This document shows, piece by piece, positions 12,164-22,559 of a DNA stretch of 30,831 nucleotides; the first letter of the stretch is position 1, and each line of letters begins with the position of its first letter. The DNA comes from Dissophora ornata. Lineage: Eukaryota > Mortierellomycota > Mortierellomycetes > Mortierellales > Mortierellaceae. The stretch spans positions 1-30,831 of the forward strand of contig MU616941.1 of the NCBI GenBank assembly GCA_025201705.1. The letters are read 5' to 3'. The notes beneath the pieces were generated by a model that worked only from the letters and a program-made list of their open reading frames with translations, did no database searches and had not been told where the DNA came from. The translations under genes were made by a program, and so were the position numbers.

Positions 12164-13210
12164 ATGAGTTCCATCAACAATAACAACGACAACAACAGCG
12201 ACTCGATATACGCCTCGGAAGAGACAATGTCTCTACCAATGGGTCTTCGTACTCCAAGTCGAGTCAGCAAACGAACACGATACGATGCGGATATCAATCC
12301 ATTTAACCCGTCAGCATCAATGGGTGACCGAGATCGTGATACCCAGGACAGAGCCCTGGAGGACGAGCAAAGGCGGGGGGGACAGCAAGGCATTTCAAAA
12401 GCAGCTGTAACAGGAGGGAGCTTTGCAAGCTCCATGTCCATCCAGAGAGAACTGGATGAGACGAGGCGGCTGGTGAAGACATTTGATGCAATTGACACGA
12501 GTATGACAGAGGCTAGGGATAAGCTGAAGGTAATAAACGACGAGACAAAATCAACATGGACTGATAGTCAGGATGTCATGGGTATCCATGCTTAAACCTG
12601 AGGCTAACTGCAGGCCATCTCTGTGTCTGACGGGTAGACGTTCTACAAGACGGCGGATGAGACGAACACGCTGCTGGACATGTGGATCCGAGTGCTATCT
12701 CAGACCGAACATACTCAGAAGCTGCTCCAGGACCCTGCATGGGAAGGATACAACATGGTAACCAGTTGCGCGAAATGGAAGACAAATAATAGGGGATTTG
12801 AGCGTATATTTCTATTTTATCCGTTTGCTGACGATTCGATCCTTTTCTCTTTGTCAATTTTTTTCGCATCCTCCAAACAGGAAGAAGCTCGCTATCGCGA
12901 GAACCAGGAACGACGTGCAGCTTATCAGCAAGCTATGGAAGAAGCCAACAACCACCACCGACGCATTTCTTCCAGTGCATCAACACCATCCTTTCCCTTA
13001 TCATCTCCAGGAACCTCTCTTTTGTCATACTCAACCTCAAGTCATCCTAACAGCCAGCACCACGGTAGTACGACTCTACCGCTGAAGAAATCACCATCTG
13101 CTGCACTGGTGGCAGCAGCACATGCACATGCCTCGGCGATTGCGGCGAGCAGGAAACGGAATATGCCTGGAGCGGGTGCAGGCGGGGGTAGTACGGTGTC
13201 AAAAGCTTGA
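12164..13210 (+). CDS. DUO1: DASH complex subunit DUO1
   Basis: Three exons, 12164-12529, 12638-12757 and 12881-13210, encode 271 residues. Duo1 is a subunit of the fungal DASH/Dam1 ring complex, which links kinetochores to spindle microtubules. The family core spans the first junction: ELDETRRLVKTFDAIDTSM at about 96-114, then TNTLLDMWIRVLSQTEHTQK and LLQDPAWEG to about 159; LSQTEH and the W-x-G end are the hallmarks. The N-terminal 90 residues are Asn/Ser/Asp-rich and contain TPSRVSKRTRYDADINPFNP, a typical Duo1 pre-domain stretch. The C-terminus (163-271) begins with a basic/acidic helix, then Ser/His/Pro-rich disorder ending in Gly/Ala-rich sequence. The second acceptor was set at GGGTAG|ACG (12637) because this aligns residue for residue with the family; a second in-frame acceptor at 12649 would drop four residues. 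A poly(A) signal AATAAA is at 13255-13260. Confidence 0.9.
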
Positions 13211-13617
13211 TGGCTATGGGGGCATCGCTGGAGTTCTGTGGAACTTGTAATGAAAATAAAACCAACTGTACTTTTACGCGATAGTATATGAAATAAGGAA
13301 GGGAGGACTGACGAGACTTTCCGGCAGTAGCAGTAACAGTCGCAGAGCCACAGCCACAGCCACAAGAACGTTGAAAGGGGTTGCGCTCCCGAACAATATG
13401 GTTCGACGATCTGTTTGTCGATCCGAATCACTGTGCGCTGCAACCCTGGGATACGATGTAGTGCATTTCAACTCCCGATCCCGTTGTCGGCAAACTCTTC
13501 GTTTTTACCGCTAGTATTTTAAACAGGAAGTACAGTGGATACCTCGGAACAACATGTTCTTCCCAGTCTCTCCTCCCTGTGGTGAAAGAAGATCGCCGTG
13601 GTCGCAGCAGTAAACAG

Positions 13618-13790
13618 ATCGGAGCGTAGGAATTTTTTTTAAATTAATTTGTGTGTCTTGCGGGGGAGTATTTTTTTTTTCCAGTCGCGTGCTCGAAGTG
13701 TGTAAGCACGGAGAACCATCCTCTGCATGGATTGGGACATTTTATCGATGGGAATGGTGCGGTCGTCAAGGACAAATCGGAGCGTAGGAA
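13618..13790. repeat. 15-bp direct repeat pair
   Basis: The sequence ATCGGAGCGTAGGAA occurs exactly at 13618-13632 and at 13776-13790, 158 bp apart. With flanks the match is 18 of 19 (ACAGATCGG... versus ACAAATCGG...). Each copy is in the DUO1-desaturase intergenic region. It could be a binding site pair or the trace of an old duplication; the function is unknown. Confidence 0.6.
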
Positions 13791-15006
13791 AATGTGACAA
13801 TTAGGGGCTGATCGAGGATAAAGGGTAAGCCACGCACAGACAGGGCCGCCACGTTCGCTGTTGTTTGTGTTCGTTTTTGATCAAAAGGGCGCTCGAAATG
13901 TTGGGCGGTGTAATCGGTTTTTTTTTCTTGTTTGACATGTGCATTCCGTAGGGGAAAAAACAAGGGAACAACAGCAGTAGCCGATTCGGGCGGGTTGCAT
14001 GCGTTTGCAAACCCCAACCATTAAACCAAAAACGCTCCAGATAACAACACACAGGACTTTTCATATGGACTCTGACACTGCCTGAGGGCTGAGGGCGTGG
14101 ATCATCTCATCCGAATCCCTCTATCACGCCCATTGCCTCTTTCCCTCTCTCTCTATCTTTTCCCCCTCACCTGTTTTTTCACGTTGGGTGCTTGAGGCGT
14201 TCGCCAGCTATCGAGCAAGTGTTATGAAACATAGGCACTGGAGTTTTGTTTAGATCTATTCGCAACTGCATTGCATACCTTCGGGAAAAAAAAAACCAAC
14301 CCAAACTGCAATAAAGAAGGGAAAAGAAAAAGAGCTGTACGTCGTGCATGGTACGATTTTGGAAATGGACACAAAAAAACGAAAATGTCTCCCGACCGCT
14401 TGCAAGTGGCCCGCCTAGATTTTTTGAATTGCCGTTACGACAAGACTGGGCAAAAATAAGGAGTAGATTGCAAGGAGGGGAATGGACCAGTTGGGACGAG
14501 TCTGCGAACGGCCACCGCTAATTGGGTGGGGACAATTATGGTTCCAGGGAAATCAACTGCAAGTTGGATTAGAATCGAAGAAAAGATAAAGGTGGCGGTT
14601 TAGGGCCGGGGGTCGATCCTGGGTGTCTATGCTCGTGGCTCTCACAGGCATCCGTCTTGAGGGAAGGGTGTATGGCCTCATTCATGACAAAGGATTGTCG
14701 AGAGGAGGTGCCAGTGTCTGCTGTTAGACTTGTCGATCGTCGAGAGAACCACGCTTGCTATGTTTGTGTGTTGCAGCTGCCACGGGTGGAAATGTGAAAA
14801 TTTTTATTCCTTCCGCGTGTAAAGCGCTGCTATTGTTATTGTTTCCGTTTCAATGCCCACTAAGGTTTTCCTGTGCGGCAACAGGGGCACTTAAGCAAAT
14901 CTCATCGCCACGAGAAACACGATGTATTGATGGATTTGAAGTATTTTCATTCCGTGCCTGATCTCGCACCTTCTTTGCCTCATTTAATCCGAGCGGACAT
15001 TCACCT

Positions 15007-15165
15007 TGTTTACCTTTTTTTTTTTTTCCTTGTCCTCGAGTCTCCGCCCGCCCTCGTTCCTGTGTTCTCTTTCTTCCTTCTTCTTCCTTTCCTCTTCCTT
15101 TTCCTTTTCTCTTCTCTCCGTTTCTCCATCCTCTCTCACCCATCCTTCCCTTCCCATTCCGAACA
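15007..15165 (+). promoter_or_regulatory. Pyrimidine tract and possible 5' UTR intron end before the desaturase
   Basis: About 150 nt of nearly pure T/C precedes the desaturase and ends in CCGAACAG followed by a 14-nt leader AAGCACTCTGAAGA and the ATG at 15181. Such tracts in fungal promoters mark strong core promoters or transcription starts. Because it ends in an acceptor-like AACAG, it could also be the 3' end of an intron in the 5' UTR. Which of the two applies cannot be decided from sequence alone. Confidence 0.4.
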
Positions 15166-15180
15166 GAAGCACTCTGAAGA

Positions 15181-16533
15181 ATGGCGCCCCCACACGTTGT
15201 CGAAGATCAGGTCCGTCGCAGAATCGTCGTCGAGGACGACGTCAAGTCCAAGAGCCAATATGAGAAGGGTTACATCCCCATGGACTTCACCATCAAGGAG
15301 ATTCGTGACGCTATCCCCGCCCACCTCTTCATCCGCGACACCACCAAGTCCATCATGCATGTTGTCAAGGATCTCATCACCATCGCTGCCATCTTTTATT
15401 GCGCCACCTTCATCGACACCTTGCCCTCGCTCGCTCTCAGGATCCCAGCTTGGATTGCTTACTGGATCATTCAGGGCACTGTCATGGTCGGTCCTTGGAT
15501 CTTGGCCCACGGTAAGAAAAAAAACTCCCTCCCCGCTATCAATCTGAGGTTTTTGTGACAAGAGATCTACAAACGAAGAATGTTTCTTGTCATACATGAA
15601 AAGCAGATACTCGGTCCTAATAGATATTTCCTCATGAAAAAAATAGAGTGCGGACACGGTGCGTTCTCGGACAGCAAGGTTGTCAACACGATCTTTGGCT
15701 GGGTCCTCCACTCGGCTCTCTTGGTCCCTTACCAGGCATGGCAGATGTCCCACTCGAAGCATCACAAGGGCACTGGATCCATGACCAAGGACGTCGTCTT
15801 CGTCCCCGGCACCCGCTCCTACAATGGACTCCCTCCACTGGAGACCAACAACACTCAGGATGAGACTGATGAGCACCAGGACCATCACCATGACCATGAA
15901 GAGTCAATCTTTGCTGAGACACCTCTCTTCACTCTTGGGGCGCTCTTCTTCATCTTGACGCTCGGATGGCCTCTGTACCTGATCAAAAACTTTTCAGGCC
16001 AGGAAGCCCCTCACTGGATCAACCACTTCCAGACCGTTGCTCCTCTGTTCGAGCCCCACCAGGCCTCCGCCATCTTCTACTCTAACTGCGGTATTGCAAT
16101 CATGGTCTCGATCCTCGCCTACCTCTCGGCCATCTTCTCTCCTTTGACTGTTTTCATGTACTATGGAATCCCTTACCTCGGAGTCAATGCCTGGATCGTC
16201 TGCATCACCTATCTCCAGCACACGGATCCCAAGGTCCCCCATTTCCGTGACAACGTCTGGAACTTCCAGCGTGGAGCTGCTTGCACGGTCGACCGTTCGT
16301 TCGGCAAGATTGTGGATCACTTGCAGCACCACATCGGTGACTCCCATCAGTGCCACCACATGTTCTCCCAGATGCCGTTCTATAACGCTGTGGAGGCGAC
16401 CAAGTACTTGAAAGCGAAGCTGGGCAAGTACTACATTGCGGACGACACACCAATCGCAATGGCGCTTTACAGGAACTGGAGAGCGTGCAAGTTTGTGGAG
16501 GACGAGGGAGACGTCGTCTTTTACAAGCACTAA
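15181..16533 (+). CDS. Omega-3 (delta-15/delta-17 type) fatty acid desaturase
   Basis: Two exons, 15181-15511 and 15647-16533, encode 405 residues; the M. alpina omega-3 desaturase I recall is about 403. It is an ER-membrane, di-iron, acyl-lipid desaturase that puts a double bond at the omega-3 position, turning omega-6 C18/C20 acids (such as linoleic and arachidonic) into omega-3 forms. The three histidine boxes are HECGH (110-114), HSKHH (146-150) and HQCHH (344-348). The N-terminus [20 protein letters not shown] and [20 protein letters not shown] match the Mortierella omega-3 enzyme more closely than the delta-12 enzyme, as do [10 protein letters not shown] and the C-terminal [11 protein letters not shown]. 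Hydrophobic spans lie near 65-108, about 245-265 and about 280-325. A His/Asp/Glu-rich loop ([11 protein letters not shown], about 210-220) follows box 2. The phase-1 intron splits the Glu codon of HECGH. The exact chain-length preference is inferred, not shown. Confidence 0.95.
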
Positions 16534-16596
16534 AAAAATATTTTCCACATCAAAGGCGAATACATCGAGAAAGCCAAGATTAAACTAGGATATAAA

Positions 16597-16627
<31 letters not shown>

Positions 16628-17103
16628 TTCACATGTACTGTTGATAACGACTACTAGACCGCGCAGTCATTTTACTTGTATTGGCAATTCTGGGGTGCGG
16701 AAAGTTCGTCCGCTTCCCATGTTGCACAACAGTGTAATATTATTTTTGAGCTGCGTCGAACATTGAGAACATGGAACATCTGAAAAAAAAACTAGGATAT
16801 CCAATAATAGTATCTTATTCACACCACTCTTCTTTGCCACGTTTGACCACTTGATCGGCAAGGACCTGCTTGTTCTCTTTTCCCACTCAATTGCTCTCAA
16901 CGCGAATGTAAAGGATAAGCGTTTCTGTGTGCGTTTGCGTGGTGACACGACTTTGCCACTTCCACTTGGATTAAAAACGCCCTGAAATGGCACGTGATGA
17001 TATAATAGTTTGTTCTAGTCGCCGAGTGGAGGAAAACTAAATTCCTCTGCCGAAAGAACATCATTTCAACGACAACCATTTAAACCCCCCCCCCCTGGAC
17101 ACC
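16534..17103. other. Intergenic region between desaturase and PEX39-like gene
   Basis: It holds the desaturase 3' flank with a TC microsatellite, a 12-bp repeat AAACTAGGATAT (16582-16593 and 16789-16800), and the next gene's promoter. A run of Cs (17087-17096) lies just before the next ATG. No gene was recognised. Confidence 0.5.
16599..16628. repeat. (TC)n microsatellite
   Basis: About 14 uninterrupted TC units lie some 70 nt downstream of the desaturase stop codon, probably in its 3' UTR or just beyond. Confidence 0.9.
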
Positions 17104-17439
17104 ATGGAAACAGTATCGCAGCAACAACAACCGCTCCAGGAGCAAGTCTTTGAAAAGTTTGAAAGCTACGACTTTGAGAACGATGCAACCTTCCAGGTAA
17201 TGCAAAGACAAAAGGACGCTTCAGAAGAAATTCCTTTCGGAAATGGAATGTCATGGGGAAAACCCCTCCGCCACTGAACACGAAGTATGGCTCTATTCAC
17301 GTGTATCGCTCTATAGACTGGCCTTCAGTCGATTGTTCGTAACAACAAGGAAAAGACCGAAAAGGAACAGCAGGACGCCGTCGACAACGCTAGATATTTC
17401 TACTTTGCTCGGTAGGTTACGTAGCGAAAGCTGAGCGCC

Positions 17440-17470
<31 letters not shown>

Positions 17471-18160
17471 GGCAAACTGTCGTATTTTTTTTTTTGATCG
17501 ACTCACCACGCGAAGCAATCTGGGGGACCTCTTCTCATTGTCTTTTATCATCTCAGGTTCGTCCAAAACTTTGATTATGGACAGTACCGTGTATGGCGTT
17601 CAAACAGATCGGTTACTGCAGGAGGATCTACAGCAGCACAGGCTCCCGTGATGCAAGAAAGTTCCAGCAGCGCATCAACGACGGACGAACCTCAATCTGC
17701 GACTGATCTTGAAAGTACATTAGCTACAGGTAAAATAACAAAGCCCAATTACGCGTAATGGCTCGCTATATTCAAGCCTCGATTGGATTCTGATTTGCAT
17801 GACGTCTCCCGTGTATGTTGTTAGATCCGACCTATCCAAAGTCTTTCCAGGAGATCTGTGAGCTCATCGCTGCCGGTAAACCCATTCCAGGTAGGAGGAT
17901 AAAGCGCAAATCAAATGTGGTCAATCTGGCGAGCGCGCGGAGAGGGGGTTGTTTGACGAAGGAAGAAAGCGGATCTCTGCGGCCATGGACGACAATTTAT
18001 TTATTTAATTTTGTTTTATATGATAGGTATTCGTCAAATCCCTAACAACTTGGCAGAAGGGACACCCAGCGAAGCTAAACTCGCACCCAAACTCAAGCCA
18101 TGGGAGCAAAAGAAGGCTGCTGCTGCTGCATCAGCAGGAGAGGGAACAGGGAAGGATTGA
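17104..18160 (+). CDS. PEX39-like KPWE-motif peroxisomal import factor
   Basis: Five exons, 17104-17196, 17329-17411, 17557-17729, 17825-17890 and 18027-18160, encode 182 residues. Residues about 16-65 (EKFESYDFENDATFQ, then NARYFYFARFVQNFDYG) look like the helical N-terminal domain seen in PEX14-like fungal proteins. Residues about 118-165 form the KPWE domain: YPKSFQEICELIAAGKPIPG, IRQIPNNLAEGTPSEAK and the closing KPWE (162-165). From memory this domain occurs in human C6orf226 and yeast Yjr012c, recently named PEX39, a helper of PTS2 protein import that works with PEX7, and in some PEX14-like proteins. There is no membrane helix, so it is probably cytosolic or peripheral. The Ser/Thr-rich linker (about 75-115) and Ala-rich tail are disordered. 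Every junction keeps frame; two split glycine/aspartate codons rejoin conserved residues (PG|IRQIP). The start is the first in-frame ATG with ACC before it. Confidence 0.85.
17444..17470. repeat. Poly-T run in intron 2 of the PEX39-like gene
   Basis: There are 27 consecutive Ts inside intron 2 (17412-17556), followed by further T runs near 17487. It is not positioned next to the acceptor (TCATCTCAG at 17556), so it is probably a slippage-prone homopolymer rather than the polypyrimidine tract itself. Its length may be affected by sequencing error. Confidence 0.85.
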
Positions 18161-18710
18161 ACAGGGTCATCTTTCAATACTTAAATTATATAAATATTTC
18201 CTAGACTTGACAATCAATAAGCACGTTCCATCTGATGAGGATATCATTTGCTTTGTGTTTATCTTGCTAAAAGCGCTTGTTCGTTGGATGGAAAAGAAAG
18301 GCAGATTCAGGGTCTACATACCGTTTAAGTGGAACGTGCGATTCCAGGATCTCCGGTATAGAAGCCAAGAGCGCTGGAAGGAAAAAAAATGCTCTTCGTG
18401 GATTCAATGGTGTGCGGCATAAGAACATCTGTAGTCTAGAAGGTTGGGAACGCGGAAATGCGCCCTGAATTGAGATCGAACACCTTTTCCAGGGTGACTG
18501 TTTTTCTGCACATATCCGCCACGTTCAGAGACCGCACCTCCAAAGAATGCCATTGCGCACCTCCATCATCATCTCTCTCCTCAGCGAAGAATCATCCAAC
18601 AACCTAGACACTCGCACAGCTCCCTCACCTGCCACACCACTACCAACAACCCTTTCGTCTGCCGAGAATATCATAAACCGAACGCGTCGTGTCTGTGAGA
18701 GAGAGAAGCC
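18161..18710. other. Intergenic region between PEX39-like and CASP genes
   Basis: No supportable gene. Short open frames (for example 18207-18422 and 18547-18780) are not family-like, and the latter overlaps the CASP start in another frame. The right part (about 18530-18710) is C/A-rich and is probably the CASP promoter and leader. Confidence 0.5.
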
Positions 18711-21700
18711 ATGGCCGACGCAACATTCGACTTTTTGGGCGAGGCAGGCGTCTCACCAGCTCGGGATACCATTGCAGTGACAAATGGAGCACTCAAGGAA
18801 GAGGAAGATGCCTTCTCGGCCGCTATCTCTGTCTGGCGAGGTAATAACATTGTATCTTTATCGCCCCCAATACTGCTGTGAACGAAGGCGAGAATCGTGT
18901 AAGAAAAAAAAAACCTCACACCTCACCTTTTTGGTGTTGGTCTCAACAAAAATAGGTATTCAACTCCCAGGGATCCAGCAAGAGATGGATAACCAGTCAG
19001 TAGAACTTCTGGAGCAACAGCAACAGAGTCTGGCTGGGCGCAAACGACTTGCCGAGTTGACTCGAGGTAGAGCAGAAATTGGAAGAAGGAAAAACGCTGC
19101 ACGTTACCCAGGGGGGATCAGGGCATTTTTTTTTATTGTTTTTCTAACGTCGGACCCCTTCTCTGTGGTCTATTTTGAAAGAATTTAAAAAAGTCCCCGA
19201 TCAGGAAAAGTTGCAACAATTCAAGTTACTTCTAAAAGCCTATCAAGGAGAAATCGACGCCATCACCAAAAGAGAAAAGGCTACATCGCAGGCGTTCCTG
19301 AGCGTCTACAATGCCCTAGGTCAGGCGCCTGATCCTGCGAAACTCCTTAAAGTCGCATCTGTAAGTTTCGTTTCGTAAATGTTAAAGAGAGAGAGGAGAG
19401 AGGGGAGAGAGATTTGCTGATCAGATTTTTTTTTTTTTTTGGTGTAATTTTTTTTGTGTGTTATTTTATTGTAGGACCAAACGACAAAACTGGATGAAAT
19501 CAATGCGCTGCAAGCAGAGAATATGCGATTGAAGGAGGAGAACTCGGGTTTGAACAAGCAGATCACAAACTTGCGATCCATGTCCAGCAACACTACAAAA
19601 CTGCAGCAGCGTTTGACACGACTGGAGACCAAGCAAGAGGAAACCATTCAGGAAAAAGTCAGAGAGAAGGAGCAGGCTTTTAGAGAAGAGTGGGAAGAAA
19701 AGATCAGGAGCGCCAAGGAAAGGTAAAATATACAAAATATAGGCATTTGCGTGGCACACAGTAGACAAAAGTCCTTGCCTATATATTTATCCGCTCGGGC
19801 TTTCGAGAAACGACCATATTAACAAAGGCGATCGTTATTTATTTTTCCCGCTCACGACATCTTCAGGGAGCATGACTTGCAAAGACAGTTGAACCAGGCA
19901 AAGGACCAGCTCCGGACATTGAAGCATACCAACGACTCGACCCAAGCGACGCTTGTCGATCATTCGCAAAAGTACGAGGAGGAGGTTGTCGCCAAGCTTG
20001 CAGAGCTTGACATTGTACTCTTGGACTATGAGCGAGCCAACAGCAGGATATCGGAACTCGAGGGTCAAAACGAGTTGTTGCGTAACCAGATGGATGGCAT
20101 GCAAGGACGCGGAATTGATCAGGAGAAGTAAACTATGTATAAGCTGTGTGTTTTATGAAACACGATTGCTAAACCCAGAGGACGCTTTCTCCATCTCTGT
20201 TATATGTTGATAGGGCTGCAGCATTGGAGCAGACGATTGAGAGCCAGGACGCTGAGCTTCAGACATTAACAACCGCACTGGAGAACCTCAAGACTTCGAA
20301 CAAGGTACGGCTCGCACCTTTTTTTTTTTTTATTTTTTATTTTTTTTTTGTTATCTTGGGGGAGGAGAATTCAAACTGACGGTTCGTTTTCATAATATAT
20401 CTTATAGAAACAATTGACGGCATTGGAACGCAAGACAGTTAGCTTGCAGCGGGAAGTCCAAGAAAAGGCAGATGAGATCGAGGTAACCAAGCGCAAACTG
20501 GAACAGTACAAGGATTACGAATCAGTCAAGAGCGAACTTGAGATCCTCAAGGTAAGCAACAAGAAAATTGATGGTGGTCTGTTTACTCTTTTGTTTTGTT
20601 CGCATTGATATATATGCGTGTGTGCGTGAAAGAAAAAAAGAAGAAAGAGAGAGAGAGAGCTGACCCTTGCATTATTTTATGTTCTAGTACATTGAGTTCT
20701 CAGGATCAAGAGGTGTGGATGCAGATGACGACTGGGATGAGCGTGTGTTGACTCTTGCTAGCAAGAATCTGGAGAAACCCCTCGAGGTCCTCTTGATGGA
20801 GAAGAACCGCAAACTAGAAAATGATCTCACAGAACTCAAGGTCCTCCACGACACCATCACCCGCGAACTCGAAGACGTCCGGACCCGTCATGAAGTCTCT
20901 ACTCGTCAACTCAGCTCACAAACACAGCTCATTCATCGTCTGGAGGAGGACATCACACGACTTAACCAATCAACCTCCAGTGGAGGTGTAGCAGCAGGAA
21001 ACGGAGGTGTCAATGGATACTTTGTCGGAACCCCTGGTTCTGCTCCCGGAGGCGGATACCCACACCCAACGTCACCTCCGTTTGGAAAACTTTCGTTCTC
21101 GGGAGAGGTTGTGGGAGGTGTGGCATTGGGACCAGTACTTCCGACGACACCGCGGACATCTGGATTCCCTACTTCCGCTTCATTGAACCCGGACTCATTG
21201 ACACCAACCCCATCTGCAGGTGGTGACCATAGTGGTGGTATCCTGTCCATCATCACCAGTCAACGTGATCGGTTCCGTCAGCGGAACAGCGAGCTGGAAG
21301 AGCAGCTTCGTCAACAGTCGGAACAGATCTCGAACCTCAGGAATGAGAACAGTCAGTTGCAGAGAGATAACCTGAAATTGTACGAGAAGGTCAAGTACAT
21401 GCAGTCGTATCGAAACGATTCCTCGGGTCCAGGCGTGGGAGTTGGAGGCGGCTATGCTGCAGCGGGCTCTGCAGCGCCGAGCGCCATGGTTGATTACACC
21501 TCACCGTTCAGATCGGGTGTCGTGGGCAGAGCAGCAGGAGGTGGTGGCGGCAATCACTACAAGAAAGACGATGGGGACGAGGTACAAATGCAGTCATTGG
21601 ATCCCACGGACCGGTACCGAAATATGTACGAAGAAAGTATGAATCCGTTTGAAGCGTTTCATAAGAAGGAGGAGAGCCGTCGGTTCAATAGCATGACGCC

Positions 21701-21896
21701 TGCTGATAAGGCAATGCTGACGATGAGCAGGCTGGTCCTGACGAACAAGTGGACGAGAAGCATGTTGGTGGCGTACACGATGGGGCTGCACTTCTTGATG
21801 GTGGTGATGTTGTACAAGATGAGTGCCTGGGAAGAGTGCCGGCATGACCACGAAACGCCGAACGACGCGAACCCGATGATGCCCTCGGACGACTGA
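18711..21896 (+). CDS. CASP/COY1-type Golgi coiled-coil membrane protein
   Basis: Eight exons, 18711-18840, 18956-19066, 19182-19360, 19475-19722, 19867-20127, 20214-20304, 20408-20551 and 20688-21896, encode 790 residues; human CASP (a CUX1 product) and yeast Coy1 are about 680. CASP is a tail-anchored golgin that acts in intra-Golgi retrograde transport. The family signature is clear: FSAAISVWRGIQLP, then LAGRKRLAELTREFKKVPDQ, LLLKAYQGEIDAITKREK and FLSVYNALGQAPDP (all within residues 34-135). Long heptad coiled coils run from about 140 to 480 and again near 590-640. The conserved end has DRYRNMYEESMNPFEAFHKK, then MTPADKAMLTMSRLVLTNKWTRS and the membrane anchor at about 746-766 (MLVAYTMGLHFLMVVMLYKM). 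A Gly/Pro/Ser-rich insert of ~95 residues (about 485-580) interrupts the coiled coil and explains the extra length. The start ATG sits in an ideal context (gaagccATGgcc). A poly(A) signal is at 21934-21939. Confidence 0.93.
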
Positions 21897-21957
21897 GTCC
21901 GTGATGGCACTAGAGAAAATACATAACAATAATAATAAAAAAAAACGCACCGGCTGA

Positions 21958-22194
21958 CTAATTCTGGCATCGATTCTTAACTGTGCAGATTGGAGGGGAT
22001 GTGGTGGTGCTTTGCCACCCGTAGCCCCTGAGTGGAACATTAAGGTTCTCCGCGCTATTTGCGATTAAGGTTTTAGCGATTAAGGTATAGCCCGATCCGG
22101 TGTCCGCGTTCAGGAAGGCACCACGAACAAGCTTCCAGAGCGCGGTGGGCGCCAGCGGGTGACGATCCAGAGTCGTGTAGATGCGAGAACGCAT
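21958..22194 (-). CDS. Doubtful small ORF, 78 codons
   Basis: From an ATG at 22194 (minus strand) to TAG at 21958 a 78-residue protein is open, beginning MRSRIYTTLDRHPLAPTALW. The composition is protein-like in its first 40 residues (KLVRGAFLNADTGSGYTLI), but I know no family and there is no evidence of transcription. It contains two copies of the peptide TLIA encoded by a short direct DNA repeat. It could be a decayed gene fragment or chance; it overlaps only intergenic DNA and runs tail-to-tail with CASP. Confidence 0.2.
   Translation of the reverse strand: MRSRIYTTLDRHPLAPTALWKLVRGAFLNADTGSGYTLIAKTLIANSAENLNVPLRGYGWQSTTTSPPICTVKNRCQN
22039..22086. repeat. Short ATTAAGGT repeats
   Basis: GCGATTAAGGT occurs at 22061-22071 and again at 22076-22086, and a third ATTAAGGT lies at 22039-22046. 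Spacings are 25 and 15 bp. The function is unknown; the copies may be a small tandem array of binding sites or a decayed minisatellite. Confidence 0.5.
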
Positions 22195-22559
22195 ATTGTC
22201 CCTTTCACACAAAAATGATTAAACCATCGGCATGCAGCCGAATTTATATGCATTAAATTGTGGGGGAGTCGAACTTGGGGCCAAACAGGTATCTATTCTG
22301 TCTTCATTCCAAAAAGCTTTTATTCATCTGTTTATGTGTTTCTTTGCGCACCATTTTCATCTGTTTTGTGTTTTGCTGTGGTATCATTTCATCTGTTTAC
22401 GTTTTTTTTTTTTTTGGAGTTAGAAAGCGGGTCGAGCTGTTCTAGGCCTCGCTCTACAGTTCAACTGGCGGTGAAAGGAAAAACAATGATGATTTCTCTC
22501 CGCGGATTTTTTTGAGTTGGCGGGTTACCGAGGGTCTCTGCAAGAACCCCTGCAAGCAA

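Larger units (their letters stand above)
13211..15180. other. Long gene-poor region upstream of the omega-3 desaturase
   Basis: About 2 kb without a supportable gene. Open frames on both strands are short and lack protein character. It contains a 15-bp exact direct repeat (13618-13632 and 13776-13790) and many T and A tracts. The right-hand end is a long pyrimidine tract (about 15007-15165). It probably carries the desaturase promoter. I recognise no tRNA, snRNA or 5S gene. Confidence 0.5.

Noticed and set aside
15136..15897. 253-codon minus-strand frame across the desaturase start
   Set aside because: It is antisense to the desaturase exons and reads through the intron; composition is typical of a shadow frame.
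22255..22290. tRNA-like T-arm (GTCGAACTT on +, AAGTTCGACT on -)
   Set aside because: The loop fits, but the stem bases (CCAAG with CCCCC) do not pair and no D-arm, anticodon arm or matching acceptor 5' strand is present.
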